DNA of 64,000 nucleotides, taken from the NCBI GenBank assembly GCA_025531455.1, contig JAMYHL010000010.1:496001-560000 (forward strand). The letters run 5' to 3'. The position numbers were made by a program, and so were the translations under genes. Below are positions 10,327-22,773 of this stretch, in pieces; position 1 is the stretch's first letter; the number at the start of each line of letters is the position of its first letter. The stretch comes from Apiotrichum sp. Y4204 (taxonomy: Eukaryota; Basidiomycota; Tremellomycetes; Trichosporonales; Trichosporonaceae). The notes below the pieces were generated by a model, which saw nothing but the letters and a program-made list of their open reading frames with translations, had not been told where the DNA came from and made no database searches.

Positions 10327-11915
10327 TCAGAGATCGACCTTGACGGCAATGGCGCTGCTCGACGCGAAGCCCGAGGTGAAGAGCCACGCCTGCTTCTTCC
10401 CGTCGTTCTCCTTCGGGTCAATGGCGACGAGCACCGCCGCCGACGATGAGCGCAGCGTCGTACCGTTGTCAGCGTAGAGCAGGGTGGTGTTCCAGTCGCG
10501 CTCGGCGGGGTTGGACGACGGGCGGCCACGGGAGAGATACACGAGCGAGGGAATGGGCTCCGAGTCGAGCGCCTCGGCAAGCTTGATGCCCTGCGCCAAG
10601 CCGGCGTTCACCATTCCCGAGGCATCGTACCCGTGCTCCGGGTACGGATCCTGGAACCACGACGGGTTGTCAATCGTGCTCTCAAACTTGAGCTGGTCAA
10701 ACACCTCGATCTGGTTGTCCTCGCGCCTGTTGGCGAAATACGCGATGCCACCCGCCGCATCGACGACCATGACTTCGCCTTCGGCGGCGGTGTGGCCCAG
10801 GCCGTTGTTGTTGTGAAGACCGTGGTGAGCAAGCTTGACATTTACGCCGGCCCAGGGCTTGTCGGTTTCGTTCTTGTTCGGATCAAAGTCGACGTGCACG
10901 ACGGTCGTCCACCCGGCGGCCAGCTTGTTCCCGAGGTCCTCGAGCAGGCGCATGTGGCCCTCGCGGTAGTAGTGGTCATTGGTGACGTAGAATGAGAAAG
11001 AGCCAGTAGAGTAGATGTCATTTGGCGTCGCAATCAAGGGGTGCGAGACGGTGCGGACGTGCGTCGCAACATCTGTGCCGATGTAGTGGAAGAAGATTTC
11101 GATGCGCGAGTGCGCCTTGTCCGCGATGGTCTGGTTGAGCGTCCGCGCGTACTCGGGGTTGGGCGCATGGTTCACGGCATGGATGAAGATGCCGTTTTCG
11201 ATATCGGGGTCGCGGAAAATGTCGATGCCGTGCGTGCACCAGGGCTCGTCAAAGTTCTCGAGCTTGAGACGCTTGGAGGTGAAGGTCTGTGAGGGTGAGC
11301 ACGAGCGTGGATCGTGAGTGGGATGGACAGAGTAGGTGGAAGTCATGGGGTACGAAGGCTCAAGTCTGCACGAGCCCCGCCCGCGGTGTTCGGAGCCATG
11401 ACACGACACCGTCCATTCCGAGGCGATACGCTCGGGGACGACATCAAACCTCCCTATTGCAGCACGTTGCAGCACACTTTGCAGCACATTGCAACATTCC
11501 GGCTCGGAAGCGCAACTGCCGAGCGTGCCAGAGTGATCGACCCGCGGCGCACAACCTTTCTCCCCGATACATCCACCCTCGCAAGACTTACCTTGGGATC
11601 AATAACCCGCAGTCCGCCCTTGGCGGTCTTGAGCACGCTGGGGTCGCTGAACCTCACGAGCGGGGGGAACCACTTTGCGCGGCTCCCGTCCTCGTCCTGG
11701 GCCGCGGCGAAGATGAGCCCCGAGCCGATATCGAGGTGCAGGTCCTCGGCGTTGATCGTGTCAGGGATGGGCTTGATGTCGCCGACGCTGCGGGCGCGCA
11801 GGAGGAGGGGGCCGAGGTCGGAGCGGAAGGCACCGAGCGTCACTGCGCGGTCGTACAGCTGCGGAACGACCAGCGCCAGGAGGGCGACGAGGAGGGCGAT
11901 GAGGACGCGCAACAT
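10327..11915 (-). CDS. Paraoxonase/arylesterase-like protein (six-bladed propeller)
   Basis: Predicted membrane-anchored or secreted lactonase/arylesterase of the serum paraoxonase family. Exons 11915-11592 and 11286-10327, 427 aa; the single intron is 305 nt, long for this locus. The N-terminus has a hydrophobic anchor or signal (LIALLVALLALVVPQLY). Paraoxonase-type landmarks are INAEDLHLDIGSG (calcium-site region), GIDIFRD, FIHAVNH, FYVTNDHYY and the late histidine/asparagine-containing strands. Length fits the fungal members. The physiological substrate is unknown; quorum-lactone or mycotoxin lactone hydrolysis would be speculation. Confidence 0.8.
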
Positions 11916-12653
11916 TGTGCCCCTTGGATTGAGAGAGTGTGAGAAGCAAGGATGGTGATGCGCCCCCGGTTAAAGCACAACCCCCGGGATGAACTAGGTA
12001 CCCACCCCCACCGGGGACATCCATCGATCCATCACAACAACGGCATGCCGCGTGCGGGGGGGACAAGGAATCTCGGAGCTCGCCGACTCCCCAACGCGAC
12101 CTTTCAATTGACCTTGGGCACGCGCACCCGGTATTGTGTTGCCCGTCTCACCCGGACACCATCCACGGCCACGGCCACGCCACCACCATGCAGTCATGCA
12201 TGAGACCTTGCCAGTGAGAGGTCGGTCATGCCGCTTGATGTTGCACCATGGACAGGCCAGTGGATCAGGCTGTTTCGAGGCCTTCCGACTGTCGGCGAAG
12301 CGCTTCCGAACCGGAAGTTATTGGTCCCCGACTTAGAACGAGAGCTGCACGGATCGCGGCGTGGTCAAAGTCGGACGCGTAATTCAACGCGAACCAGACT
12401 TCAGTCGTTGTTACCAATACACACTTTGCAATCTCTTCGCATTCTTATCTCTCGAGGGATGAGAGGAGCATCTCAGTGCAGTATACCCAGCCGGATGACA
12501 TTAATTCGGCACTCGGCCCGAGATACAGTGACCACCGGGGACACACCGAACAGACCCAACTCCCCATGACATCTATCGAAGAACATCTCACGCTCAGTCT
12601 ATCCTTCCTAATATGCGTTTCTCGGACCAGATGTTCTGCTCTCACCACTCACC
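11916..12653. other. Divergent promoter region, 0.74 kb
   Basis: Lies between the divergent arylesterase-like (-) and GH32 (+) genes. No convincing ORF or TATA box. The stretch at 12440-12640 before the GH32 ATG is moderately AT- and CT-rich, as for a fungal leader. Confidence 0.5.
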
Positions 12654-14206
12654 ATGAGCACTGACTTGAAGCAACACCAGATACAGGTCGGTGCCGGGCG
12701 GCCAAGCTACCACTTCATCGCGCCGCGGGGATGTGCGTGTGCCCCAAGATTCAGAGTTTCCAGACTGACAGCAGGGATGAACGACCCCTGTGCGCCGGGG
12801 TATCGAGACGGTGTGTTCCACCTCTTCTACCAGTGGCAGCCGCGCAGTCATGAGTGGGGCGACATTGCGTGGGGCCACGCCACGAGCACGGACATGCTGC
12901 GCTGGGTACACGACGAGGTGAGAGGCTGAGTATTGCCGCAAGGCAAGGCGATACATGCAGAGCTGATTCCAGAACCCCGTGTTGGTCCCGGACGCGCCAT
13001 ACGACAACAAGGGCATCTTTACGGGCTGCCTCCTCCCCAGCTCCGCCAACTCCGGTTTAACAGTCGCGTATACGAGCGTCACCAAGCTTCCGTTCCACTA
13101 CACCCTCCCGCATCCGCGGGGCGCCGAGGGCGTCTCCCTCGCGACGTCCCACGACGGCGGCAGAACATGTACGCCACTGAAATCTGAAAGCTGCACTTCT
13201 GACAACAGGGCACAAACACCCAACCAACCCCGTCATCGCCGAGGAACCAGATGTGCACGTCACGGGCTTTCGGGATCCGTTCGTCACCCCCTGGCACGCG
13301 ATGGATACCGCGCGGGGCATTTCCAGCGGGCAGTACGCCCTCCTCTCCGGTGGGACCGCAGGCGACGACGGCGGGCCCCGCGTGTTCCTCTATGATGCCA
13401 GCACTTGGGCGTATCTCTTCCCGATTCTACGCGTGCCGCGCAACACCCGCATTGGGCCAGTCGACCTAGGTGCAAATCTAGAGTGCACGTCGCTGGTCGA
13501 GCTTGATGGCCGCGACGTCCTGATTACAGGGACGGAGGGCGGCGCGCCACGGGGAGGGGGCACGACGACGCGGTACGCTGCATGGCTCGTTGGGTCGGTT
13601 ACGCCATCTCCGGGAGCGGACTTTGCGGTCGAGGCGGGCGGCATGCTCGACTGGGGCCAGTGGTATGCCCCCGCGCCGCTCAGGCTTCCCGATGGCCGGA
13701 CCGTCGTCTGGGGCTGGATTGTCGACGAGGAGCTGTCCCCCGCCCTGGCGGCTGCGAAAGGATGGAGCGGGTGTCTAGGCGTCCCGCGCGAGGTGTTCCT
13801 CAAGGATGGTAGGGTGGGTATTCGGCCGCTTGGCGAGCTCGCGACGCTCCGTATCCCAGTGGAAGCAGCGGAGGCACCACTAGCGTGCGAGATTGAGCTC
13901 GTCGCAGATGGGCCGTGTAATCTGATAGTGAGGGAGGGCGGCGGTGTGCGCACCGAGATACTCTATACGGGCAGCAGGATTGTTGTCCGTCGCCCGCCGC
14001 TCGAGGGCGCAAACACGGCCGACGAAGAGGGCGACTTTTCTCTCGCGGAGGGAGAACAGCTCATGATGCGCGTGTTCCTCGACCACGACGTGCTCGAGAT
14101 ATTTGCGAATGAGCGGTTTGCGCTCGCGACCCGCGTGTATGCGCCGTGTGGGGCGCGAGGTGTGCGCTCCGACGCGAAAATCACGGTTTGGGAGCTCCGG
14201 CTCTAG
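12654..14206 (+). CDS. GH32 beta-fructosidase (intracellular invertase/inulinase-like)
   Basis: Hydrolyses terminal beta-fructofuranosides (sucrose, kestose or inulin type). Exons 12654-12732, 12775-12917, 12973-13168, 13209-14206, 471 aa. Splicing of the 42-nt first intron completes the codon for Trp27 and gives GWMNDP, holding the nucleophile Asp30. FRDPF gives the transition-state Asp162, and NLECTS gives the acid/base Glu at about 231. The C-terminal half is the usual beta-sandwich (VPREVFL, then FLDHDVLEIFANE). There is no signal peptide: the protein starts MSTDLKQHQ and reaches the active site by residue 30, so a cytosolic enzyme working with a sugar transporter is likely. Substrate preference cannot be judged. 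Confidence 0.9.
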
Positions 14207-14364
14207 TCTCGAGTATGGAGGTTAGACTTTTCATTCTTTCAATCTCGTCCCGTAGGCAAAGCTGTAAGAAAGTATGCATATCATAGGGCAGCTACAGATA
14301 ACTACAAATCTACAAACGTTCTCTTTATCTTGGGTTGCTTCTCATCTCCGCGCGCTTCCCCTAC

Positions 14365-15824
14365 TCAGTTCCAGTTGAGCAGCCGCCACAGCGAATCCGA
14401 CTTTGACCGCTTCCGCGCCGCCTCCTCTTCGGCGCGCATAAACTCGGTGTTTTCACCCGCAATCCGCGCCTGGAGCTCCATAAACTTGCGCTCGACCTGT
14501 CGTCAGCTCCGTCAGCTCGATCAAATCCCACACGCACCTGGTCGTCAGTGAGGAACCCGCGGCCCCCGTCCGGCCGCGTGTCCTTGTCGGCAGCGGCGTC
14601 GTAGCTTCCCACGCGGAGACCGAGCACAGTCGCGACGGCCTCCGCTTTCCCCAGGAGCCACGCGCCGTGCAGCAGCCCCTCGCGCCATCTTGGAAGAGAG
14701 GTGTAGCCGAGGTACGCGCCGAGGAGCGCGCCTGCAAAGCAGGCATTTGTGTCCGCGTCGCCGCCCTGCAGAACGAGGTGCGTCATGAGCGGCTCGAAGG
14801 CTGTCGTCCGCGACTCGAGCGAGTCCGCAGTGGACGTGTACGCCATTGCTGTGCGCAAAAGCACCAATCCACTGCCGAGACACTTGAGAACGTAGCCGAT
14901 CCCGTCGCCGTCGAGGTCGAGCTCGTCGAGCGTCTTGGCGTTGGCGTGCTTGAGGAACTGGAGTCAGCAAACCGTCACAACAGGGGCAAGTAGCAGCAGG
15001 GCGAGCCTCGCTTCACTCACCTCCGCTTCGTCCAGCCCCGGGTCGTCGGGGGCGAACGGCCCCTCGCTCTCAAACATCGGCCTGACGCGCTCCTTGTAAT
15101 CCGCAATCGCCGCCGCGACCATCTCGTCGATATGCCGCGGCTCAGTCACCTCGCCGCGGATGAGGCCGCGCACGAGCCCCGTGCCCAGCATGCACGCCAC
15201 TACGGCACGCGGATCGACGTGCGTAATCGCAGAGAACTGCGCCGCAGCCGTAAACGTCTCCTCGAGAGAACGAAAAACACACAGCACGCCGAGGGGATGC
15301 GTGCGCATAAGACTCCCGTTCGGTGCAGCATTATACTTTGTCTTGGCCCAGTGCGCGTGCGCCGCGCGGATAGGGTCTTCGAGGTAGTTGGGGGAACGGA
15401 CGATGGAGCCGACCGTCGCGCCGAGTCCGAGGGGCGGGGTGTCGAGTGCGCGCAGTCCCATGCGTACCCACACGTGCAGGCGCTCTGCAACGTCGCGGGC
15501 ATCGAGTTTCCCGTTGTGCAGGAAGGAGAGGATGATGAGGAGCGCGTGGTCCGTGTCGTCCGTCCACTCTCCCGGGCGGTGCTTTAGGCGATGAAAGTCG
15601 CGGGCAAATGGCGTCGGTGTCGGGAGAAGCGCAAACTTCCCAGAGGGATACTCGGCCGCGATCCGGTCCCGGCGCAGAAACTCGGTGTACAGCCCCACCG
15701 CGTCGCCGACCGCGCTCCCTATCAGCGTGCCCACTGCCCGGTCGTGCATTGCCCCGCGGGCGAGTGCTGTCAGCGCCGCGTACGGAAGGGTGGCGACGCC
15801 GCTGGGACCGGCGCTTTCAGACAT
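14365..15824 (-). CDS. ADP-ribosylglycohydrolase (DraG/ARH family)
   Basis: Dinuclear-magnesium hydrolase that removes ADP-ribose from proteins or small molecules. Exons 15824-15021, 14957-14538, 14496-14365, 451 aa. The metal and ribose ligands are visible in order: GSAVGDAVG (residues 36-44), WTDDTDHALL (87-96) and the C-terminal GGDADTNA (333-340). The protein extends ~45 residues past the fold with a charged helix (ERKFMELQ...RAEEEAARKR). Introns are 63 and 41 nt. Convergent with the GH32 gene, 158 bp between stops. Specificity (protein-Arg, Ser or nucleotide) is not resolvable here. Confidence 0.9.
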
Positions 15825-18800
15825 GGTGGAGTGGGTGGTGGAGGAAGGATCGAAGGGCGGCGATGATCAGTTAGAGTGGTGGATGGGTGGCAAATGCGAC
15901 AAAACGGCCTGCTCGTCCTGTTTATATATGTTTGTATACTCCATGTTGTTCATCCGCTCGCTCACTGGCCGCCGGAAGGTTGGATTAATGTAGCTTTGAA
16001 GGACACGTCGGACCCGGAGGGTAGCAATCATGCGCAATCATAACAGCACGAAGAACGTTCCGCCGGATCCTCGCTCCAGGCCCCGTGGCCCGTGGGCCTG
16101 CAGGAAAAGACCCAAGTCGCGCACCTCCACTTGCTACTTGGAAGACTTCATCAGTCTTTGTGGCTGCATTGCACAGCTCTCGCTGCACAGCCTTGGCGGG
16201 CCAGGCTCAGTCTGCGAGACAACTCCTAGCTCTCACGCAGAGCTGCATGTCCGTTGGCTGTGGCGATACCCAGATACCCAGGATATGTAGGATATATGGA
16301 TCAAGCAACGCAGACAAATCAAGCATAACGCAATCAGAGCCAGGAACTCTCCGAGACCCCAAGAGCCTGAGGACGCGCGCAAGGGGCGGCCCACGTAGAC
16401 ATTTGTCCTACAAAGCTACAAAGCTCCAATCCTCTCTCTCCCCTTCCCCTGTGCATGGGGCGTCCCGGCGCCCCTCTCTGGCTCGCGGGTTTATCTTATC
16501 TTGTCTCGGCGAGATGTGAGTCCTGATGACACGGTGGTGTTGATCTCCTCGATACACTGTGGAAATCGCGGCCCTGATCCGTTGTTCGCCAGATGTCATG
16601 TTCACAAGTGCTCAGAGGGACGCGCACTGAGTTTTGAGGTAATGAGGCCTGGGGCCAGGACGACGCGGACTGTAGTTGTCGCCACACTCCTGGACTGTGA
16701 TAGTGGACACTGCATTCGACATCGCAGTTCGCAACTCGTCACTGTATTACAATCTTTGGGACTGCACACTCTATCAGCGGCGCCAGCCCACGGCGGCGTC
16801 GTGGCATGGACCGCTGGCGCCAAGGGTGCACTTAAACGCTCATCGACTCCTCGACTCATCTACACTGCGGAATCACTGGATCACTGGAGGTCCCATACAG
16901 GCAATTCGGGTGTGCTGGGACGCCCTGCAGAGAGTTTCCGTTGGTGCGGTCCCTTGTATCTCTGGCTGTGTTGTGCGCAGTTTCATATCATATAAATCTA
17001 GGTAAGACTACTCTTAGAAAGGTATGGGCGTGACTCTCAGGTACTCAGGTCATCGGAACCTCACGCTTTGCCCGACTTACAATGCCTACGATTTACAGTC
17101 TCTCTACTCGATCACCCGATGTGCACAGTTTGGACATGTGCTCGGAGGATTAGTGAATTAGTGAATTAGTGTGCGCAGCGCGCAGGGGGCATCAACAACA
17201 GGGCTCAGAGTATGACATGATGGCACACTAGTGCACTAGTGCACTCAAGTGACGTTGGCGGCGTTGCTCTTTGCATGCCTTTGCACTCGCCACTTTTGAC
17301 TAGCTCGATGCACGAATGCAGCTAGTGTGTGCAGAGTGTGATTTTGCAGGTGCGACAGAGGTCAGACAAGGAATAACAAGAAAAGAAGGACTGTAGGAGC
17401 TTAGGAGGGGGCAGATTCCAAATTCCCGCTGGGTCAACAGCACGGCAGAACGCGCAGGACGCCTCTGCTCGCTCTGCTCGCTCTGTGTTTGCAGCTTTCG
17501 CAGGTGTACGTGCTAATTCCCCGCCAGCCCCGGTCCCATTCCACAGAATGTGACAGCATGGGGGTGATCGACCGTGCCTCGAGTGCCTTCAAGGGCCAAA
17601 AGGCTGCTACGGCCCAGGGCAGGGAGGGCAACAACCGCTCTCCTGGTCTGTGCAGTTGCGCTGCTCCTCGCACCGCTGCCCGCGCTGAACCACGAGCCTC
17701 GCTTCCGAGCTGCCGAGGCATGGCGGATGGACGGGACGGCCGTGACACCCAGGGGGTGCCAGGATCCTAATATCCTGACGCCGGCCTGCCGTGTCCGGCA
17801 TCATGCTGGCTGACGCGAACTGGTGGCATGGTGGTGGCGCCATTGGCAGACCGGCTCACATCACACATGCCGCGCCACCGCCAGATGCACTTTCAGGTAG
17901 CTTTCAGTCTGCTGCCAAGCCGCCGCCGCAAGGCTGAGACGAGGACTGCAAGTGTGCAGGTGCTCAGATAGCGACCTGGTAGTCCAGGGCAGCTAGGACA
18001 GTGATGATTGTGATGGCATGCATGACAGTCATGGCACACGCTCTCACTGGCGGTTGTTTTCTGCTCAGGGGCGGGTACTCCCTCTCCCCCCCTTGGCTTG
18101 TATGAGGCAATTCAGCAAGCGACACCCCCCGTCCTGATCGCCTTGATCGATTGATCCCCTCCTGCGCGATCCGCGCGCACGCCGGGTGGACCGGGGACTG
18201 GCGGCTTTGGCGCCGATCTCTCCATGGGCACTAGCGCATCACGCAGCAGACATGCCTAACCCAGACCCTCCCATTGTCTCCGTGCTGTAGCCTTCGTTCG
18301 GTTCTCCGGTTCCGGGAAGAGCACGTACGCAGCGCAGCGAGCGCGTGCAAGTTCCGTTTGTGCGCGGTGCGTTCTTTTCTTAATTACCCTCCGCGGCACG
18401 GTGAAAAAGAACACGGCAGAATTTACAGTTTTCTGCGCAGGTCTAAGCGAGGACGGAAGGGGGTGTGGGTGGGAAGGAGGTTTTTTAGTCCAGTTGCCAA
18501 ACCCTGTTTCCCCTCGGACGTTTTTCTGCTCTTGTCCTCCCATTCGTTCCGGGAGTCTGTCGATCTGTCGGCTTGGCTCTGCCCCCTGCGCGTTAGCACG
18601 TTCCCTCTGACACAGGTGGCGTTGCAGGATAGGGGCACGCGGTGTGATCGGGGCGAGAAGCAAGGGAAGAATGTAAACAAGGACAGAAGGGGGAGGCATG
18701 AGGCCGTGAGGCCATGAGGACTCTAAAGCGTGTGCGCAAGAGGTGCGAACTGCACTACCACAGCCCAACAAACAACAAGAAGGAGGAGAGGGAGAGGAAT

Positions 18801-19588
18801 TGTGGAAGGGGATTGAGAGAGTCATGTCACATTAGGCAGGAGTGATGCGCAACCCATACAGCCATGGCAGCCATGATTCCTCAGGCAGCCCTCTTGCCTC
18901 ATCTGCACCCGCCCGGAGGCGTCGCCGCGGCGCGACTCTGGCCAATGGAGCAGCGATAGAAGCAGAAACAGAAGGGCGGGAGAGGGGAGCGGGGTGGGAT
19001 GGGAATACCCTTCTCGCTTGGCACGGTGTGTGTGCCATGGATCTCCAACCTCGGCCGCAGTACCTGGATCCTTGATCCATGATCGACAGTGTCACCCTCT
19101 GATCCTCTAAGCCCTCTGATCTTTAGTCTCTGGTGTCTACCGTTTTGGCCGCCCGCCCCATTGCTTGATGCTCGCACTCTGATAGTCCCCTGCCTCTCCT
19201 CGATCCTCAAGGCCCATCCATGCCCCTGGGGCAAATGCTGCTTGACGAGATGAGGCTTTTGCCCTTGGCCCTAGAGCGTGTTTGCCGACTTTGCACTGGT
19301 GGTATACCATGAGCCACTGGCTACTACTGGATACTGGTGTAATGGCAGAGGAGGGCGGTATTCTCTGAGCACTTTTCGGCCTGAGAGCAGCACTAGTCTG
19401 TGTTCAGTTTCCCAGCTGGCGCACACAACAAAAGTTGTGCACAGTGTACCGTGCCCCCCTTCCTTCTCAGCTGCAAATAAAAGCCATCTCCTCCCCCCCA
19501 TCCGCCCCCCTCTTTGACTTTTCCTCTTTGCACACCTCGGTGGATCCCGATCTCTCGTCCTCTCTACCCAGCAGATTTATCGCCCATC
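15825..19588. other. Long intergenic region, 3.8 kb
   Basis: Nothing here has consistent splice signals plus family motifs. Several readings reach 60-190 codons but are compositionally random. Short repeats occur: GTGAATTA twice at 17154-17168 and an alternating CACTAGTG palindrome set at 17226-17244. The final ~150 bp (from 19440) is CT-rich with an AAATAAAAG element at 19475 and is the likely core promoter and leader of the SUR7-like gene. The remainder may be an extended promoter or carry non-coding transcripts; the sequence alone does not decide. Confidence 0.5.
15921..15930 (-). promoter_or_regulatory. TATA-like element of the ADP-ribosylglycohydrolase gene
   Basis: Reads CATATATAAA on the minus strand, about 100 bp upstream of the ATG at 15824. 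Confidence 0.4.
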
Positions 19589-21121
19589 ATGAAGCGCGCG
19601 ATCCCCGCCTTTGTGCTTGCCTGTGAGAATCCCTCTGCTCGCTCTGCTAGCTCTGCTCGACACCACATCGGCAGCAGCCACCCTCCTTCCCGCGCCACTA
19701 ACCCCCAGTCCTGGCATTTGTCTGCTTCATCCTCGTGACCGTCACCGCGCCGTTCATTAAGAGCCTGTACCTCGCCAGCGTCACCTCGACGCGCGACGGC
19801 TCGCTCGGCCTCAACCTCGGTGTCTTCGGCACCTGTTACCCTGGCCGCGCGACGTGAGTATCATATACCGGAGCATGGAATCCGGAAGGAAGGCACGGTT
19901 CTCCGAAAGGCAGAGATTTCGCGACCCACTGTGGTAACAGTGCCCTGAGCGATCGCGCCCAGTGTCTGTGCCGGGTGTGATGCCCGCAACGATGGCGTTG
20001 GCGGGGGAAACGATGCTCTAGATACCGCCTCCATGGTGACTGAAGGGAAGGCACTTCTCAAGAAAGGAAGAAGTGGCCGGGAAATCACACGCTGTCATGA
20101 GGGCCCATCACTGGTCCTGGGCGGTGGCGATGGGCGTCCATGTCTCACCATCACATTCCCATCACCCCACATAGGTCATCAACAAACCGATCGTGCTTGA
20201 ACTGGGTGCAAGGGGCGAGGAGGGCGCCTGGACTCTGGAGTGATGCTTGCAATCTGAATGCCCTTTCGGTCGAGAAAAGGTTGCCCTCCAGCGATTTCAG
20301 TCGGTCAATCCGGAGAGCTCCCAGAATGCCACTTCCGTTGCCACTCCATGACCGTGGCACTCGACTGCCACACAGATTCTGCCCTTTGCCATCCACCGTC
20401 TATCCGTACTCCCATGCCTCCAGCTTGCTCCACCATGCCCTAACACATCACTGACCGCAGTATGCTCGGTATCACCATCTCGAACCAGGCGTGCTCCAAA
20501 CCCACGTTCCCCTACTCGCTCCCGCCTGCCTTCTTCGGCTACAATGAGACCACCGCCTCGAACTTCAACCCGCTGAGCGACGGCTTCATGGACAACACTG
20601 CCAACAACATTGTCTCTGGCATTGGCAAGGCGCTGATTCTCAACCCCATCTCGGCCGCCTTTGCTCTCCTCGCCTTTATCCCGTCGCTCATCTCCATCTG
20701 CACCACCTGGCGCTTCACCCAGATTCTGGCCTGGGTCTTCCTCCTCCTCGCCACCATCTGCAGCTGGATCTCCTTCCTCGTCAACATCATCTTCGCCGCC
20801 CTTGTTCGCAGCCGTGTCAAGGACGAGACCAAGGGCAACTTTGCGGGCAAGTTTGGTAACGCCGTCTGGATCTCTCTCGTGGGTGCCATCCTTATGACCC
20901 TTGCCATGGTCCTCGCGCTCTTCGGCTCGTGCTGCTGCGTCAAGCGCAAAAAGGTTGTCGAGCCCACTCCTACCCACGACCTTGAGAACGGTGCTCTTGC
21001 CGACACCCATGGCGAAGAGCTGCACGACGTGTCGAGCACCGAGAAGACCCACCAGGAGTTCAACGCCGCCCCCAAGAAGAAGTTTGGTCTTCCGTGGGGC
21101 AAGAAGACGCACGCCGTTTAA
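19589..21121 (+). CDS. SUR7/PalI-family four-pass membrane protein
   Basis: Predicted plasma-membrane protein of the Sur7/Rim9 (PalI) family, involved in eisosome-associated membrane domains or pH sensing. Exons 19589-19622, 19709-19853, 20461-21121, 279 aa. The first membrane helix is split by intron 1 (86 nt). The extracellular loop has the family cysteine pair, GVFGTCYPG...NQAC. Three further helices follow (about 120-140, 150-175, 200-220), ending GSCCCVKRKK at the inner face, then a ~55-residue hydrophilic tail rich in D/E/T/K. Intron 2 (19854-20460) is 607 nt, roughly ten times the local norm. Sur7 versus Rim9/PalI subfamily is not decided. Confidence 0.85.
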
Positions 21122-22034
21122 ATGGTCCTCTACTGCCTTACTCTACACTGAAACGAACCACATAATGAATGCCCACGCATCGTCCCCACACGACACTACC
21201 ACCTGTGCCACCTTCCTCTTATAGTCTCCCTCCGGTTAAAAACACGTAATTTTGTTTCCCCTCCATGCATTCACGAGTGATGTGAGTATTGGACGAGTGA
21301 GAGGGGTCAGTTGAAGAGGTGTTGGCAATGTCTCGTGACGGAGGCAGCAGGCATCAGTTTCAACACCACTCATGGTACAATTCGTGCAGAGAGCACAACA
21401 TTATGAAGCAGAGAAACCAAAATCCCATACAAAATAGGCCCTAGCGGGCGGAAAGGAACTGTTTATGGTCAGGTAATGCGGCCCGCGAGATAACGCACAG
21501 AACGTGGACCGTAGTATGTACAGGTCGGACAAGGAATGAATGTATCGACGCCGTGAACAACAGCAGACAGCGAGGATGCGGCCATACACGCGGGGCGGCA
21601 TGCCCAAGTGGTCAAGTGGCCAAGGCGACGATACGGGCCGAGCCGGATGGAGTTGGCCGGTTCAGGGACGATTTTGCGTGGCGGCTGGGCACCTCGCGCG
21701 TGGACCGTGGCCTGTAGCCCACACAGGAGCAAGTCGTGCTTGTGTTCATGGAGCCGTGGTGGAACTGGCACACGAGCGTATGGTCGACGGCCCGGAGCGC
21801 ATGGTGTCAAGCTCGTTGGAAGGTCCGATATTTTCCACCTTCTGGGATGAACTCCCCCCGGCTCGCGGCGTCGGCGCGGCGTCAGCCCGAGGAGCTGGCG
21901 CGTAGCGTATGAGCAAAGTGCGTGCGCACCTGTAGAGCAGCTGGAATCAGTCGGGTACAGCGCTAAAACTCACGGAGCGCCAGTCGGCCAGAACGGCCGT
22001 CTTTAGGTGACCTACAGACCCGGATCAGTGATTT
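21122..22034. other. Intergenic region, 0.9 kb, with a possible minus-strand exon
   Basis: At 21941-21973 the minus strand reads like a perfect mini-intron (GTGAGT ... CTGATTCCAG). The flanks can be joined in frame (DWRS | LLYRCARTLLIRYAP, ending near 21745), so a further exon of a minus-strand gene may exist. No start or family could be assigned. Confidence 0.35.
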
Positions 22035-22340
22035 CTACTCATAGACGCTGACGGCCGCCACCGTCTTCGCGAACCCCTTGGCGAGCTCCACCCCCGCAGC
22101 GGTAGCGAGGACCTTGCTCGCGCGCTGGATAATGAATTTGGAGAGGTACAGCGCGAGGAAGCGGCTCTTCGAGCGCGCGAGGTATCGCGCGAGCACGATC
22201 GACAGCCAGCGCGTCACCCGCGACGTGAGTGCCGCGCTCGTCCGTGAAGTGAGATTCTTCCGCGCGTATTTGGCTATTAGGCGGAGGGCGCGCTCGGAGA
22301 TGCGCGCGCGCGCAGTGGCGGTCGGCGAGACGGGGAGCAT
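22035..22340 (-). CDS. Small basic helical protein, hypothetical
   Basis: From the ATG at 22340, 101 aa rich in Ala, Arg, Leu and Ser, with segments that would form amphipathic helices (LSIVLARYLARSKSRFLALYL). The Arg/Ser/Ala-rich, acid-poor start resembles a mitochondrial presequence, but there is no recognised domain. The longer reading begins at a TTG and is not preferred. Divergent from the MIA40 gene. Base composition is coding-like; a true gene is plausible but not certain, and the 3' end could instead be spliced to sequence further left. Confidence 0.4.
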   Translation of the reverse strand: MLPVSPTATARARISERALRLIAKYARKNLTSRTSAALTSRVTRWLSIVLARYLARSKSRFLALYLSKFIIQRASKVLATAAGVELAKGFAKTVAAVSVYE

Positions 22341-22773
22341 GGGATGCCGCGTGCCGAGGTGTGGAAGTGTCCGAATGTCCAACTGTCCAAGTCCAAGGAG
22401 TGTGTTGGGCGCAAAAGTCTTAATCCGTGAGGGATTGCAGGAGGGGTGTTTACGGCGTTCCTGAAATAGACCAGGAATGAAGAGTGGGCATTAGGAACGC
22501 GAAAACGCTCCATAATCAGACGATCAAGCCCGGGAGATATGGGAAATTAGAAAACCGCTCCCAGCCCTAATAAGTACCGTACATCTCTCTCGCTCCCTCG
22601 GAGATCCATCAATCTCCGCGCGAAATTGCACCCTGTCTCTCCCGAAAAAGTCGCCTTGGTGCAATTTCGGACACCGTCGGCCCTCCGATACGACAACATT
22701 CAGGCAGAGCCAACAGCTTATCCATCTTTTCTCCACTCTTTTACTCTCTAATAATCTCCTTTATCCTATAAAA
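22341..22773. other. Divergent intergenic region, 0.43 kb
   Basis: Between the small basic ORF (-) and MIA40 (+). The right end (22730-22773) is AT/CT-rich and includes CCTATAAAAATG overlapping the MIA40 start context. Confidence 0.4.

Noticed and set aside
18256..18825. 189-codon minus-strand ORF in the long gap
   Set aside because: Low-complexity random composition, no splice-supported extension, no recognisable segment.
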